Origin: Novosphingobium kaempferiae
GTDB taxonomy: Bacteria > Pseudomonadota > Alphaproteobacteria > Sphingomonadales > Sphingomonadaceae
Assembly (NCBI RefSeq): GCF_021227995.1
Contig: NZ_CP089301.1
Span: 4,340,001 to 4,404,000 of the forward strand
DNA length: 64,000 nt
Direction: 5' to 3'
Below are positions 1 to 9,211 of the stretch, piece after piece (within the stretch, counting starts at the first letter, position 1; each line of letters starts with the position of its first letter). The translations under genes were made by a program, and so were the position numbers. A model generated the notes under the pieces. It ran no database searches and had not been told where the DNA came from. It was given only the letters and a program-made list of their open reading frames with translations.

Positions 1-111
1 TATCTGGCGAGCGACGCTGTGTTCGGCGTGAAGCCCGACCTCATCGTCCATCCCACGGCGCACGAAGACGGGATGGCCATCGCCTACGACTTCCGACTGG
101 CCGGAGCATAG
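1..111 (+). CDS. Intradiol ring-cleavage dioxygenase, C-terminal end (partial)
   Basis: Only the last 36 codons are present; the gene enters from the left edge. The visible end contains SDAVFGVKPDLIV followed by a YDFRLA-type terminus. This resembles the C-terminal beta strands of catechol/hydroxyquinol 1,2-dioxygenases, which cleave a catechol or hydroxyquinol ring between the hydroxyls using Fe(III). The iron ligands lie outside the window, so the substrate cannot be assigned. The stop codon is 5 bp before the GTG of the Rieske protein, so the two are probably co-transcribed. The family call rests on a short tail and is moderate. Confidence 0.55.
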   Translation, partial: YLASDAVFGVKPDLIVHPTAHEDGMAIAYDFRLAGA

Positions 112-116
112 GCCGG

Positions 117-539
117 GTGAACCTTGCGCCCGTGAGTGACCGCAGCGACTACTGGCGCTTGCGGCCCAACGCGCCTTTAATCGGCACCGACCTTTGCCCG
201 GCCGACGCCATCACGGAAGGCCGGGCAAGGGAGTTCCGGTTCGGGCGGGGGCGCAGCATGTTCCGCATGTTCGTGGTCCGCCACGAGGGGGCGCTGCGGG
301 GCTATCTCAACCTCTGCCCGCATTTCTCACTGCCGCTCAATCATGAACCCGATCAGTTCATGATCGACGGCGTGATCCTGTGCGTGCAGCACTTCGCCCG
401 CTTCTCCCCGCTCGACGGCCTGTGCATCGACGGCGCGTGCGAGGGCAGCCACCTTGACGCAGTTCCCGTGACGGTCGGGACAGACGGGATACTGCGCATC
501 GGCGATGGCGAAACCGGCGCTACGTCACGGCAGCGCTAG
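117..539 (+). CDS. Small Rieske [2Fe-2S] protein
   Basis: This 140-aa protein carries the two Rieske cluster half-motifs, CPH (in LCPHFSLPLN) and CVQH (in ILCVQHFARF), spaced about as the family requires (C-x-H ... C-x-x-H). There is no signal peptide or catalytic oxygenase domain, so it is probably a soluble ferredoxin-like electron carrier or a stand-alone Rieske subunit. GTG at 117 is used as the start; a second in-frame GTG at 132 is possible. It follows the intradiol dioxygenase by 5 bp, which suggests a role in the same aromatic catabolic operon. Its redox partner is not visible. Confidence 0.75.
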   Translation: MNLAPVSDRSDYWRLRPNAPLIGTDLCPADAITEGRAREFRFGRGRSMFRMFVVRHEGALRGYLNLCPHFSLPLNHEPDQFMIDGVILCVQHFARFSPLDGLCIDGACEGSHLDAVPVTVGTDGILRIGDGETGATSRQR

Positions 540-548
540 CGCCGCCGA

Positions 549-881
549 TTACTGGGCGAGGGCGAACTGCCTTGCCGAAGCGGTCGATGCGGCGGCCATG
601 CGGCTTTCGATCTGGCGGCGGATGTCCGACTTCACGGCAGCCTGGCAGTCCTGCGACTTGCGTTCCGCAGCGAGGTGGACGCCGGCCATGTCCTGACCGC
701 AGACGGCGCGCGCGCTCTGGTCCATGCGGATCGCGAGGCGGCGCTGGCCTTCGGTCGTGGCGAGGTCGAGATCCTGGATCTGGATCACCGCCTTTTCGCG
801 GGCGAACGGATTTTCGGAAGTTGCCGCAGATGCGGTGGTGGCGAAGGCGACCGAGGCCAGCGCCAGAATGCCAATCTTCAT
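549..881 (-). CDS. UrcA family exported protein
   Basis: This 110-aa protein has a clear Sec signal peptide (MKIGILALASVAFATTASA) and the UrcA-family signature, a beta-strand motif IQDLDLATTEGQRRLAIRM followed by ARAVCG. UrcA proteins are small periplasmic proteins common in sphingomonads and caulobacters, and their function is unknown. ATG at 881 is chosen over the adjacent ATG at 884 because AGGAG then has a 6-nt spacing. The gene converges on the Rieske gene with a 9-bp gap, so it is not part of that operon. Confidence 0.8.
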   Translation of the reverse strand: MKIGILALASVAFATTASAATSENPFAREKAVIQIQDLDLATTEGQRRLAIRMDQSARAVCGQDMAGVHLAAERKSQDCQAAVKSDIRRQIESRMAAASTASARQFALAQ

Positions 882-977
882 CATCGTCTCCTGAACACAT
901 GTCGAGGGTCACTCTGCGGCGACCGCATAGACCCTAGCGTTCAGGGACGCCATTTACAATCGGCAGAAAAGGCCGAG

Positions 978-1358
978 TTATCTGTCTCCGACCACCAGGA
1001 ACGCGATGTCCCTGGAGTAGCCGAGCAATCCGATCGGGAGCGGAGCGCGCATGACTGGCGAAGCCTCCGTCCCGATATTAACATCGATGCTGCGTGCGAG
1101 GGGTCTGGACCATGCCCGCACGGTATCGAGCGGCAGCACGGCCTTCCATGCCTTGCGCCCCTCGACCTCGATCGGATGGCCGTTTACAAGCACCTGCGCC
1201 TGAGGATCGGCGCGATAGCCTGAGACCTGCAGGCAGTCAGATTCACCGCAGGATACCAGACGGGTATTGGGTTGAGCCGCCGCCATCGCAGCGGGAGAAG
1301 CGGCCGCCAGTATTACCGCCCCGCACAGCATTCCAGCCCGACCAAGCGCCCCCGTCAT
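978..1358 (-). CDS. Exported protein of unknown function
   Basis: This is a 126-aa protein with a signal peptide (hydrophobic stretch GMLCGAVILAAASPAAMAAA) and a mature part holding two cysteines in VSCGESDCLQVSGYR, which could form a disulfide. The C-terminal half is predicted to be mostly beta (QVLVNGHPIEVEG). I do not recognise the family. It lies downstream of the LysR regulator on the same strand with a 218-bp gap, so it probably has its own promoter. The signal peptide and codon use support a real gene, but no homology-based function can be given. Confidence 0.55.
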   Translation of the reverse strand: MTGALGRAGMLCGAVILAAASPAAMAAAQPNTRLVSCGESDCLQVSGYRADPQAQVLVNGHPIEVEGRKAWKAVLPLDTVRAWSRPLARSIDVNIGTEASPVMRAPLPIGLLGYSRDIAFLVVGDR

Positions 1359-1576
1359 CCGCGATATCGGCCATGTTGAGCGCAACCGACCGCCCTTGCC
1401 CGGGCTTCCAGCCCTTCGCGCAGGATGCGCAGGGCGGTTGCTGCCATTCTGACTGCCGAATCGAGTACCGACGTGATGTTCATCCGCGACCGTCACCTTG
1501 CCTGATGGGCGCAAGAGTGATGCGCGAGGGGTCATCGCGGCAGGTGCGAATTCGCAATGTCGCCCATAGATGAAAA

Positions 1577-2515
1577 CTATGCCCTCGGCAGGGCACGCAA
1601 CCGGCGGAATACCTCGTCGATGAAGAGCTGCGTCGCGGTGTTGCGCTCGGGCTCGGCGCGGGCGAGCAGGAATATCTCGTAGGACGGCTCGAAATCGGCG
1701 TGCAGCAGCGGCCAGAGCGCGCCGCGCTCCACTTCGGTGCGGACGGCGGGAATGGGCAGGAAGCCGATGCCGACGCCGCACAGGATCAGCCGCCGCGCCT
1801 CGTTGATGTCCTCCGCCAGCCCGGTCACGCGCGTGCCGAGGCGGTAGCGGCGCCGCAGGTGGGTGATGATCTCGATCTCGTCCTCGCCCGTCAGCACGAA
1901 GGCTTCGTCCTTCAGTTCCTTGGGCTGGCTGATGCGATAGCCGAACAGCGGGTGGCTGCGCGCGCAGTAGAGTTGCTGGCGCTCCACGAAGAGCGGCTCG
2001 TAGATCAGGTTGCCGTGGACGCTGTTGTCGTAGCCGATGCCGACTTCCACCTCGCCCTGCTCCAGCGCGTCGAGCACCTGCCGCCAGGGGGAGACGCGGA
2101 TCTCGATGCGGATGTCGGGGTGGCGGCGGTGGAAACTGGCGATCGCATCGTCGAACTCGGTCGAGATCACGGCGGAGACGATCTGGATGCGCACCACGCC
2201 CTCGACGCGCCTTGTCGCCTGCGCGATCTGGTGCGGCACCAGACGCGCCGATTCCAGCATGTCCTCGCACAGCGCCATCATCGCCTTGCCCGCCGCCGTC
2301 ATCTCCACGCCGGAGGCGGTGCGGTGGAGCAGCGTCGCGCCGACGTGATCCTCAAGCCGCTTGAGCGCGGCGCTGATGCTCGGCTGCTGCTTGTTGAGCT
2401 GGCGCGCCGCCGCGCCGATGCCGCCCGCGCGGACGATCTCGACGAACGTGCGCATGAGGTTCCAGTCGACCCGGCTGGCGAACTTGCTGTCGGTCAACGG
2501 CCGGTTGTCACTCAT
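1577..2515 (-). CDS. LysR-family transcriptional regulator
   Basis: This 312-aa protein starts with an N-terminal LysR winged helix-turn-helix (DWNLMRTFVEIVRAGGIGAA, then AARQLNKQQPSISAALKRLE) and continues with an effector-binding domain of periplasmic-binding fold. ATG at 2515 (MSDNRPL) is preferred to the ATG 13 codons upstream because the HTH then starts at the usual distance from the N-terminus. It is transcribed away from the guanidine/urea operon in the same direction, separated by 165 bp. The target is unknown; the nearby aromatic dioxygenase genes or the exported protein downstream are possible. Confidence 0.88.
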   Translation of the reverse strand: MSDNRPLTDSKFASRVDWNLMRTFVEIVRAGGIGAAARQLNKQQPSISAALKRLEDHVGATLLHRTASGVEMTAAGKAMMALCEDMLESARLVPHQIAQATRRVEGVVRIQIVSAVISTEFDDAIASFHRRHPDIRIEIRVSPWRQVLDALEQGEVEVGIGYDNSVHGNLIYEPLFVERQQLYCARSHPLFGYRISQPKELKDEAFVLTGEDEIEIITHLRRRYRLGTRVTGLAEDINEARRLILCGVGIGFLPIPAVRTEVERGALWPLLHADFEPSYEIFLLARAEPERNTATQLFIDEVFRRLRALPRA

Positions 2516-2680
2516 GCGAGGCTTGCTGTTCCAGACGCGCCGGGACTGGCGCAAGCCCGCAGGCTAGCGTGACTTAGGCGCCGGTCATAGACCCGATTTA
2601 TGAGTGTACTGAACTGCACCTAGCGGCACCGAGAGGTACGTGAGCCGCCCCGAACGCGCAGAGCGCGGCACCTCGGCTGG

Positions 2681-3637
2681 TCACTGCGAGGCCTTGGCCT
2701 TCACCGAGGCTTTCGGCCACCACGTCAGCGTCTGTTCGTCGTGCGCCGAGGTCCAGACCCCCGCCTTCGTCCAGCGCAAGGCGCCACTGCCCGCCGCCTT
2801 GCCGAAGCGGCCCTCGACCGTCATCGCCCTGGGGTCGATCACCGCGAAGACCTGATCGTCGGTGGTGCGCAGCCAGACCTTGCCCGCGCCGGTGTCGATG
2901 TCGCCCCACTTGAGATTGTCGCCCACCTTGATCCGGCCGGATACGGCATTGGTGGCGGGATCGATGCGCGCCACGGTGCCGTCGCCCTGTTCCTGCACCC
3001 AGACGCCGCCCTCGCCCGCCGCCAGGAAGCCGGGCTCCTTGCCGACCGGGATCTTCGCGGTGACGGTGTTCGTCGCGGTGTCGATGCGCTGGAGCGACTG
3101 CGCCGGAGCGCTCACCGCCCAGACCGCGCCGAAGCCATAGGTCAGATACCACGTACCCGGATCGACCGGGATCGAGGCCACGACCGAGTTGGTCGCCGGA
3201 TCGATGCGGGCGACGAGCCCCTTCTCATTATCGCTGGCGACCCAGACCGAGCCGTCACCCGCGACGACGTTGAGTTCGCCGCTGGAGGCGATGCCGCTCG
3301 GGATCGTCGCGATCAGCTTCGCCGTCTTCACGTCGATGCGCTTGACCGCCTTCTCCTCGCAGTCCGCCAACCATAGCGAGCCCGCCGCGATCGCCATCGC
3401 GCCGCAGGGACGCTTCATGGGCACTTCGGCGAGCTTGCCCCCCTTACTACCACTCTGGCGGGACCACTGCTCCACCCGGCCCTTGTTGGTGATCCACACG
3501 GTCTTGCCGTCCACCGCAAGGAAATCCGCGAAGCCGGGCACCTTGATGACCTCGGCCTCCTGAGCGCCTGCACTCGATGCGATCGCGGCCACGCCGATCG
3601 TGGTCGCCAGCAGGGCGAGAAGCTGGAACTTGCGCAT
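2681..3637 (-). CDS. Periplasmic YVTN/Vgb-like beta-propeller protein
   Basis: This 318-aa protein has a Sec signal peptide ending ASSAGAQ. The rest is repeating blades with the pattern GxVWVxxxxxxxVARIDPATNxVxxxIPVG, including ARIDPATNSVVASIPV, QRIDTATNTVTAKIPV and ARIDPATNAVSGRIKV, typical of streptogramin-lyase-like/YVTN propellers. ATG at 3637 directly precedes the signal peptide, so the upstream in-frame extension is excluded. It is the last gene of the minus-strand carboxylase operon, after allophanate hydrolase and a palindromic repeat. A lyase activity is unlikely without visible catalytic residues; a binding or sensing role in the periplasm is a guess. Confidence 0.75.
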   Translation of the reverse strand: MRKFQLLALLATTIGVAAIASSAGAQEAEVIKVPGFADFLAVDGKTVWITNKGRVEQWSRQSGSKGGKLAEVPMKRPCGAMAIAAGSLWLADCEEKAVKRIDVKTAKLIATIPSGIASSGELNVVAGDGSVWVASDNEKGLVARIDPATNSVVASIPVDPGTWYLTYGFGAVWAVSAPAQSLQRIDTATNTVTAKIPVGKEPGFLAAGEGGVWVQEQGDGTVARIDPATNAVSGRIKVGDNLKWGDIDTGAGKVWLRTTDDQVFAVIDPRAMTVEGRFGKAAGSGALRWTKAGVWTSAHDEQTLTWWPKASVKAKASQ

Positions 3638-3723
3638 GGATTTCCCCCTATTTCGAGCTTTAGCGTTGAGCTTGAATTTCACCCGTCGCCGGAACGGCAG
3701 CGGCGGGGCAAATCGCCATCCAA

Positions 3724-3812
3724 CCACCGTTCGTCATTGCGAGCGCAGCGAAGCAATCCACGGTCGGCCCATGACGCTGGATTGCTTCGGCGCTCGCAAT
3801 GACGAACGGTGG
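3724..3812. repeat. REP-like palindrome, copy 1
   Basis: Long imperfect inverted repeat. The left arm has CGTTCGTCATTGCGAGCG and the right arm is its complement, with CCACCG/CGGTGG outermost and a short unique loop. It lies between allophanate hydrolase and the beta-propeller gene. It shares GTCATTGCGAGC...GCGAAGCAATCCA with the other copies in this window. Confidence 0.9.
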
Positions 3813-3833
3813 GAATGTCATGGTCGGGTTACC

Positions 3834-5603
3834 TCACCCCTTGCTGGCGATAAACGCGCGCCAGCCGCCGAGGTGAGTGATGTCCTCCGCCCCGTTCAGC
3901 GCGCGCGGTTCGGAGACGAAGCCCTTGACGCTGGTGCCGTCCGCCAGCGTCACGTTGCCGATGGCGAGCGGCGCGGGAACGTCCACGGTGAAGCTGCCGA
4001 ACTCGGCGACGCCCAGTTCGTAGACCTCAACCTTGATCGGTGCGCCCTCGTCGCTGTGGACCAGCGCGGGCTTGGGCGGCACGCTGTCGGCGATGGCGTA
4101 GAGGCGGTAGTTCGGCGCGGTCTCGAAGGCACCGACGAACTCGGCGTCGCGGCTGGTCAGCTGCCAGTGCAGCGGCATGTCCTTAAGGTGCGCGCCGACG
4201 ACGGCGAGTTTCACGGTCTGCATCTTTCCCTCCAGATCGAGTGGCGGCGGCGCGGGAAGGTCCGCGACCGCGAGGTAGGCGTCGGCCGCATCCAGCAGGG
4301 CGCGGTCGGTGTCGGCCGGGCCGATCAGGGTGATCCCGAAGCCGGTGGCATTGGCGCGGATGCCCGCGGGCACGGCGAGCGCGGCCATGTCCAGCAGGTT
4401 CACGAAATTGGTGTAGAGCCCGAGGTTGCTGTTGAGCGCCACCGGCGCCGCCAGCATCTCGGCCACGCGGTAGGTCGTGCCGGTGGTGGGGAAGGCCATC
4501 ATGTCGATGTCCTGCCACAGCAGGTCGGCATGGCGCTTGAGGTCGGCCATGCGGTAGATGCCGTTGAACAGATCGACCGCGCTCATGTCCTTGCCGGGCT
4601 CGACCACCGCGCGCACGGTGGGATCGACCGCCAGCGGGTTGGTGGCGAGGATATCGGCCATCGCCGCAGTGCGCTCCGCCACCCACGAGCCGCCGTAGAG
4701 AAGCTGCGCCGCCTCCAGCAGCGGCGCGAGGTCGATCTCGACGATCTCGCCCAGCGTCGCCAGCTTCGCGATGGCGCGGTCGTAGAGGTATTCGGATTCC
4801 ACGTCGCCGAAGAACACGCGCTGTTCGCTGCGCGGCACGCCGATGCGCTTCATGGCGAGGGGCTGGTCGGCGAGTGGCTTGGAATAGGGATCGGCCACAT
4901 CGTACCCGGCGATCACCGCGTCCACCAGCCGCGCATCGGCGGTGTCGTCGGTGAAGACGGTGATGCAGTCGATGGTGCGGCAGGCGGGGACGAGCCCGCG
5001 CGTGGACCAGCGGCCCTTGGTGGGCTTCATGCCGATCAGGTGGTTGAATGCCGCAGGCACGCGGCCCGAGCCTGCGGTGTCGGTGCCAAGCGCGAAGGCC
5101 ACCAGCCCCGCGGCCACCGATACCGACGATCCCGAACTCGACCCGCCGCTGACGTAGTTCAGGTTCGAGGCATTGCGCGGGATGCCGTAAGGGCTGCGCG
5201 ATCCGTTGAGGCCGGTCGCGAACTGGTCGAGGTTGGTCTTGCCGATGCAGATCGCGCCTGCCGCCAGCAGCCGCTCGATCACGCCGGCGTCGTCCTCGGG
5301 CTCGTAGGCGAAGGCAGGGCAGGCCGCCGTCGTCTCGAACCCGGCGACGTCGATGTTGTCCTTCACCGCGAAGGGCACGCCCGCCAGCGGCAGGTCTTCG
5401 CCGGCAGCGACGCGCGCGTCCACCGCCTCGGCGGCGTCGAGCAGTTCGCTGCGGGTGGCGCGGCTGATCCAGATCTGCGGCTGGACGGCATTGTATGCCT
5501 CGACGCGGGCGAAGGTGTCCTCGGCCACGGTGACGGCGGTGGTCGCGCCGGAGTTGACGGCGGCGGCGATGCTGGCCGCGCTCAGGCGGTCGGGGCTGGT
5601 CAT
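3834..5603 (-). CDS. atzF: Allophanate hydrolase
   Basis: This 589-aa enzyme hydrolyses allophanate to two ammonia and two CO2, the last step of the urea amidolyase and guanidine carboxylase routes. The N-terminal ~440 residues are an amidase-signature domain with the Ser-cisSer-Lys set visible: Lys81 in AVKDNID, the GGSSSGSS loop at 153-160, and Ser179 in GTDTAGSGRVPA. The remaining ~140 residues match the C-terminal domain found in AtzF-type allophanate hydrolases. The start ATG (5603) overlaps the carboxylase stop in an ATGA, so translation is probably coupled. The length is normal for the family. Confidence 0.95.
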   Translation of the reverse strand: MTSPDRLSAASIAAAVNSGATTAVTVAEDTFARVEAYNAVQPQIWISRATRSELLDAAEAVDARVAAGEDLPLAGVPFAVKDNIDVAGFETTAACPAFAYEPEDDAGVIERLLAAGAICIGKTNLDQFATGLNGSRSPYGIPRNASNLNYVSGGSSSGSSVSVAAGLVAFALGTDTAGSGRVPAAFNHLIGMKPTKGRWSTRGLVPACRTIDCITVFTDDTADARLVDAVIAGYDVADPYSKPLADQPLAMKRIGVPRSEQRVFFGDVESEYLYDRAIAKLATLGEIVEIDLAPLLEAAQLLYGGSWVAERTAAMADILATNPLAVDPTVRAVVEPGKDMSAVDLFNGIYRMADLKRHADLLWQDIDMMAFPTTGTTYRVAEMLAAPVALNSNLGLYTNFVNLLDMAALAVPAGIRANATGFGITLIGPADTDRALLDAADAYLAVADLPAPPPLDLEGKMQTVKLAVVGAHLKDMPLHWQLTSRDAEFVGAFETAPNYRLYAIADSVPPKPALVHSDEGAPIKVEVYELGVAEFGSFTVDVPAPLAIGNVTLADGTSVKGFVSEPRALNGAEDITHLGGWRAFIASKG

Positions 5604-8600
5604 GCGTTCTTCCTCAGTGCGAGCATCGGGGCGCCGGGCTGGAGCGACTGGCCTTCGCGCATGTACAGCGCCTCCACCGTGCCGCTGCCGGGGCTTTCCA
5701 CCGAGCATTCCATCTTCATCGCCTCGATCACGGCGATCCTGTCACCGGCCTCGACCGTGTCGCCCGGCGCGACGAGCAGGCGCGTGACGCTGCCGCCATA
5801 AGGCGCTTCGACGAGGTCGGAGCCTTCGGGCAGGACGATCGCCTCCTCGCTGGGCACGTCCGCTTCGGCAAGGTCGGCCGCGTGGTCGAACTCGCCAAGG
5901 CGTTCCCATTCGGCGCGCTCCTCGTCGAAGGCGGCCTTGCGGCGCTGTTCGAACTCGGCGATGCCTGCCGCGTTCTCGGCCAGATAGGCGCGGTAATCGG
6001 CAAGGCGGAACTCGCTCGGCTCGATCTTCAGGGCGCGGCGACCGGCGGGGAATTCGCGCCGCCAGTCGGCCAGTTCCTCCGCGCTGACGGGATAGAAGCG
6101 GATCTGGTCGAAGAAGCGCAGCAGCCAGGGCTTGCCTTCGGTGAAGGCCCCCCCCGATCCTTCAGGGCTCTGGCGGTAGGTGTTCCACACCTGCACGGTG
6201 CGTCCGAACAGCTGATAGCCGCCCGGCCCTTCCATGCCGTAGATGCACATGTAGGCCCCGCCGATGCCCACGACGTTGGGCGGCGTCCAGGTGCGCGCGG
6301 GGTTGTACTTGGTCGTGACGAGGCGATGGCGCGGGTCCACCGGCGTCGCGACCGGCGCGCCGAGGTAGACGTCGCCAAGGCCCATGACGAGGTAGTTGGC
6401 CTCGAAGATCAGGTTCTCCACCGCAGCCTGATCGGGTAACCCGTTGATGCGGCGGATGAACTCGATGTTGTCGGGGCACCAGGGCGCATCGTCGCGCACC
6501 GTCGCCATGTACTTCTCGATCGTCTCGATCGTCGCCGGATCGCGCCAGCTGAGCGGCAGGTGGACCACGCGAGAGGGGATCGCGAAATCCTCAAGGTCGC
6601 CAAGGCGCTCCTCGGCGGCGATCAGCATGGCGAGCGCGGCCTTCTGGTCCATCGCCGTGCCGTCGAAGTGCAGCTGGAGCGAGCGGATGCCGGGGACGAT
6701 GTCGACGATGCCGGGCGCGGCGAGGCGTTCCAGCTCGGTCATCAGCGCGTGGACGCGGATGCGCAGCTCGATGTCGAGCACGATCGGCCCGTATTCGACG
6801 AGGATGTTGCGGTCGCCCTGCTGGCGGTAGACCGCGCGCGGACGACCGGGGCCTTCCGGAATCTCCGCAAGGATCGGCGTGAGCGTCTCGACGCTGCGCA
6901 CCGGGCTTGCCTCGAGCGCAGCGCCGGTCGCCACCAGATCGCGCTGGGCGGCGTCGGCGGCTGCGGCGTCCTCGATGGTGACCGGGGTGAAGCGCAGCTT
7001 GTCGCCGGGCGAGAGCTGGCCGATCTTCCAGCGGTCCGCCGCGATCACCACGAAGGGGCACACGAACCCGCCGAGCGACGGCCCGTCCGGCCCGAGGATG
7101 ATCGGCATGTCGCCGGTGAAGTCCACCGCGCCGATGGCGTAGGGATTGTCGTGGATGTTGGAGGGGTGAAGCCCCGCCTCGCCGCCGTCGGTACGCGCCC
7201 AGCGCGGCTTCGGGCCGATCAGGCGCACGCCGGTGCGGTTGGAGTTGTAGTGGATCTTCCACTCGGCGCCGAGGACCATGTCCACGTCCTCGGGCGTGAA
7301 GAAGTCCGGCGCGCCGTGCGGGCCGTAGAGGACGCGCAGGGTCCATTCGTTGCCGATGGCGGGCAGCGTCACGGCGGGCACCGCCGTGTCGGTCGGATCG
7401 ACGCCGAGATGGATCGTGTCGCCCGCGAGCAGGCGGCGCGCGGCGTGGCCGCCGAACTGGCCCAGCTCGAACGTCGCGCGGCTGTCGAGGTAAGGCGCGA
7501 TGTCGAGCCCGCCCGCGAACAGGATATAGCCGCGGATGCCGCCGGTGGAGGCACGGCCCATCGCCAACGTCTGCCCTGCGGCGACATCGATAGCCACGCC
7601 CCGCTCCACCGCCACGCCGTCCAGCGTCGCGCCGAAGTCCGCGCCGGTCAGGCAGATGCGCGCGTCGGAGACGAACGCCAGCGTCGGACCGGTGACGGTG
7701 GCCTCAAGCCCCGCCGTGCCCTCCGGGTTGCCGAGCAGCCGGTTGCCGAGGCGGAACGACTGGTCGTCCATCGGCCCCGAAGGCGGCACGCCCACGGCCC
7801 AGAGATTCTGGCGGCCGGGCCAGTCCTGCACGGTCGTCGCGGTGCCGCCGCTGACCACGCGGAACGCTCGGGCGGCATACGTCACGCCGTCGAGCACCTT
7901 GGTCGAGACTTCGCCGCTGGTGAAGGCGGGCGTGCGGACCACGTCGCGCAGCCAGCGCACGTTCGTCTCGATGCCGTCCACGCGAGTGGCGTCGATCGCG
8001 CGCTGGGCGGCTTCCACGGCTTCCTCGCGCGAGGGTGCGTGGACGATCAGCTTGGCCAGCATCGGGTCGTACCAGGCGCTGACGGTGCTGCCCGCCGAGC
8101 ACCATGTCTCGACGCGGATGTCCTCGGGAAATTCCAGCGCGGTCAGCGTGCCCGAAGTCGGGCGGTAGTCGAGCGAGGGGTCTTCCGCGTAGAGGCGCAT
8201 CTGCACCGAATGGCCCGTCATCGTCGGCGCAGGCGCGTCGAGGAAGGCGAAATCGCCCGCCGCGCCGCGGATCATCCATTCGACGAGGTCGATGCCCATC
8301 ACCATCTCGGTGACGCCGTGCTCCACCTGCAGGCGGGTGTTCATTTCGAGAAAGAAGAACTCGGCGCGGTCGGCGTCGTAGAGGAACTCCACGGTGCCCG
8401 CCGAGCGGTACTTCGCGGCCTCGCCCAGACGCACGGCGGCGGCGTAGAGGGCTGTGCGCACACTCTCGGGCAGAAGCGGCGCGGGCGCTTCCTCGACGAC
8501 CTTCTGGTTGCGGCGCTGGAGCGAGCAGTCGCGCTCTCCCAGAGCCATGACGCGGCCCTCGCCGTCGCCGAACAGCTGCACCTCGATGTGACGCGCGCGG

Positions 8601-9211
8601 CCGATGTAGCGTTCGAGGAAGACCCCGGCGTCGCCGAAATTGCTCTGCCCCTGACGCTTCACGGTGGCGAAACCATCGCGCAGCTGCGCCTCGTCGGTGC
8701 AGACGCGCATGCCGATGCCGCCGCCGCCGGCCGTCGCCTTGAGCATGACCGGGTAGCCGATCTTTGCAGCGGCGCTGACCGCCTCCTCCTCGTCGGTGAG
8801 CAGGTCCGTTCCCGGCGCCAGCGGCACGTCATGCGCGGCGGCGAGTGCGCGGGCGCTGTGCTTGAGGCCGAAGGTGCGGATGTTGTCCGTGGTCGGCCCG
8901 ACGAAGACGATCCCCTCCGCCGCACACGCCTCGGCGAACTCGACGTTCTCGGCCAGGAAGCCGTAGCCGGGATGGATCGCCCCTGCCCCCGTCTTCTTCG
9001 CCGCCGCGATGATCGCGGGGATGTTGAGATAGCTTTCGGAAGCCTTGGCGCCGCCGATGAACACGGCCTCGTCGGCTTCCGAAACGTGGTTGGAGCCCTC
9101 GTCCGCTTCGGAATAGACGGCGACGGACCTGAGGCCCATCGTCCGCAGCGTGCGGATGATGCGGGTGGCGATCGCGCCCCGGTTCGCGATCAGGACGGTG
9201 TCGAAGCTCAT
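5600..9211 (-). CDS. Biotin-dependent urea/guanidine carboxylase
   Basis: This 1203-aa multidomain enzyme has, in order: biotin carboxylase (residues ~1-445, ATP-grasp loop KATAGGGGIGMRV), an AHS2/KipA-like carboxyltransferase part (from ~450, FRVVSGGTATTVQDWPG), an AHS1/KipI-like part (from ~790, YRQQGDRNILVEYGP), the conserved region with YNPARTW and GMEGPGGYQLFGRT, and a C-terminal biotinyl domain with biotinyl-Lys1166 in EAMKME. It uses ATP and bicarbonate to carboxylate urea to allophanate or guanidine to carboxyguanidine. The two neighbouring CgdAB-type genes favour guanidine, but I cannot settle this by eye. The start at 9211 overlaps the upstream stop (ATGA). Confidence 0.93.
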   Translation of the reverse strand: MSFDTVLIANRGAIATRIIRTLRTMGLRSVAVYSEADEGSNHVSEADEAVFIGGAKASESYLNIPAIIAAAKKTGAGAIHPGYGFLAENVEFAEACAAEGIVFVGPTTDNIRTFGLKHSARALAAAHDVPLAPGTDLLTDEEEAVSAAAKIGYPVMLKATAGGGGIGMRVCTDEAQLRDGFATVKRQGQSNFGDAGVFLERYIGRARHIEVQLFGDGEGRVMALGERDCSLQRRNQKVVEEAPAPLLPESVRTALYAAAVRLGEAAKYRSAGTVEFLYDADRAEFFFLEMNTRLQVEHGVTEMVMGIDLVEWMIRGAAGDFAFLDAPAPTMTGHSVQMRLYAEDPSLDYRPTSGTLTALEFPEDIRVETWCSAGSTVSAWYDPMLAKLIVHAPSREEAVEAAQRAIDATRVDGIETNVRWLRDVVRTPAFTSGEVSTKVLDGVTYAARAFRVVSGGTATTVQDWPGRQNLWAVGVPPSGPMDDQSFRLGNRLLGNPEGTAGLEATVTGPTLAFVSDARICLTGADFGATLDGVAVERGVAIDVAAGQTLAMGRASTGGIRGYILFAGGLDIAPYLDSRATFELGQFGGHAARRLLAGDTIHLGVDPTDTAVPAVTLPAIGNEWTLRVLYGPHGAPDFFTPEDVDMVLGAEWKIHYNSNRTGVRLIGPKPRWARTDGGEAGLHPSNIHDNPYAIGAVDFTGDMPIILGPDGPSLGGFVCPFVVIAADRWKIGQLSPGDKLRFTPVTIEDAAAADAAQRDLVATGAALEASPVRSVETLTPILAEIPEGPGRPRAVYRQQGDRNILVEYGPIVLDIELRIRVHALMTELERLAAPGIVDIVPGIRSLQLHFDGTAMDQKAALAMLIAAEERLGDLEDFAIPSRVVHLPLSWRDPATIETIEKYMATVRDDAPWCPDNIEFIRRINGLPDQAAVENLIFEANYLVMGLGDVYLGAPVATPVDPRHRLVTTKYNPARTWTPPNVVGIGGAYMCIYGMEGPGGYQLFGRTVQVWNTYRQSPEGSGGAFTEGKPWLLRFFDQIRFYPVSAEELADWRREFPAGRRALKIEPSEFRLADYRAYLAENAAGIAEFEQRRKAAFDEERAEWERLGEFDHAADLAEADVPSEEAIVLPEGSDLVEAPYGGSVTRLLVAPGDTVEAGDRIAVIEAMKMECSVESPGSGTVEALYMREGQSLQPGAPMLALRKNA

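Noticed and set aside
1359..1576. Possible small gene between the exported unknown and the LysR gene
   Set aside because: Frames in this 218-bp gap are short, Arg/Pro-rich and lack a ribosome-binding site; it most likely holds the promoter of the exported protein.
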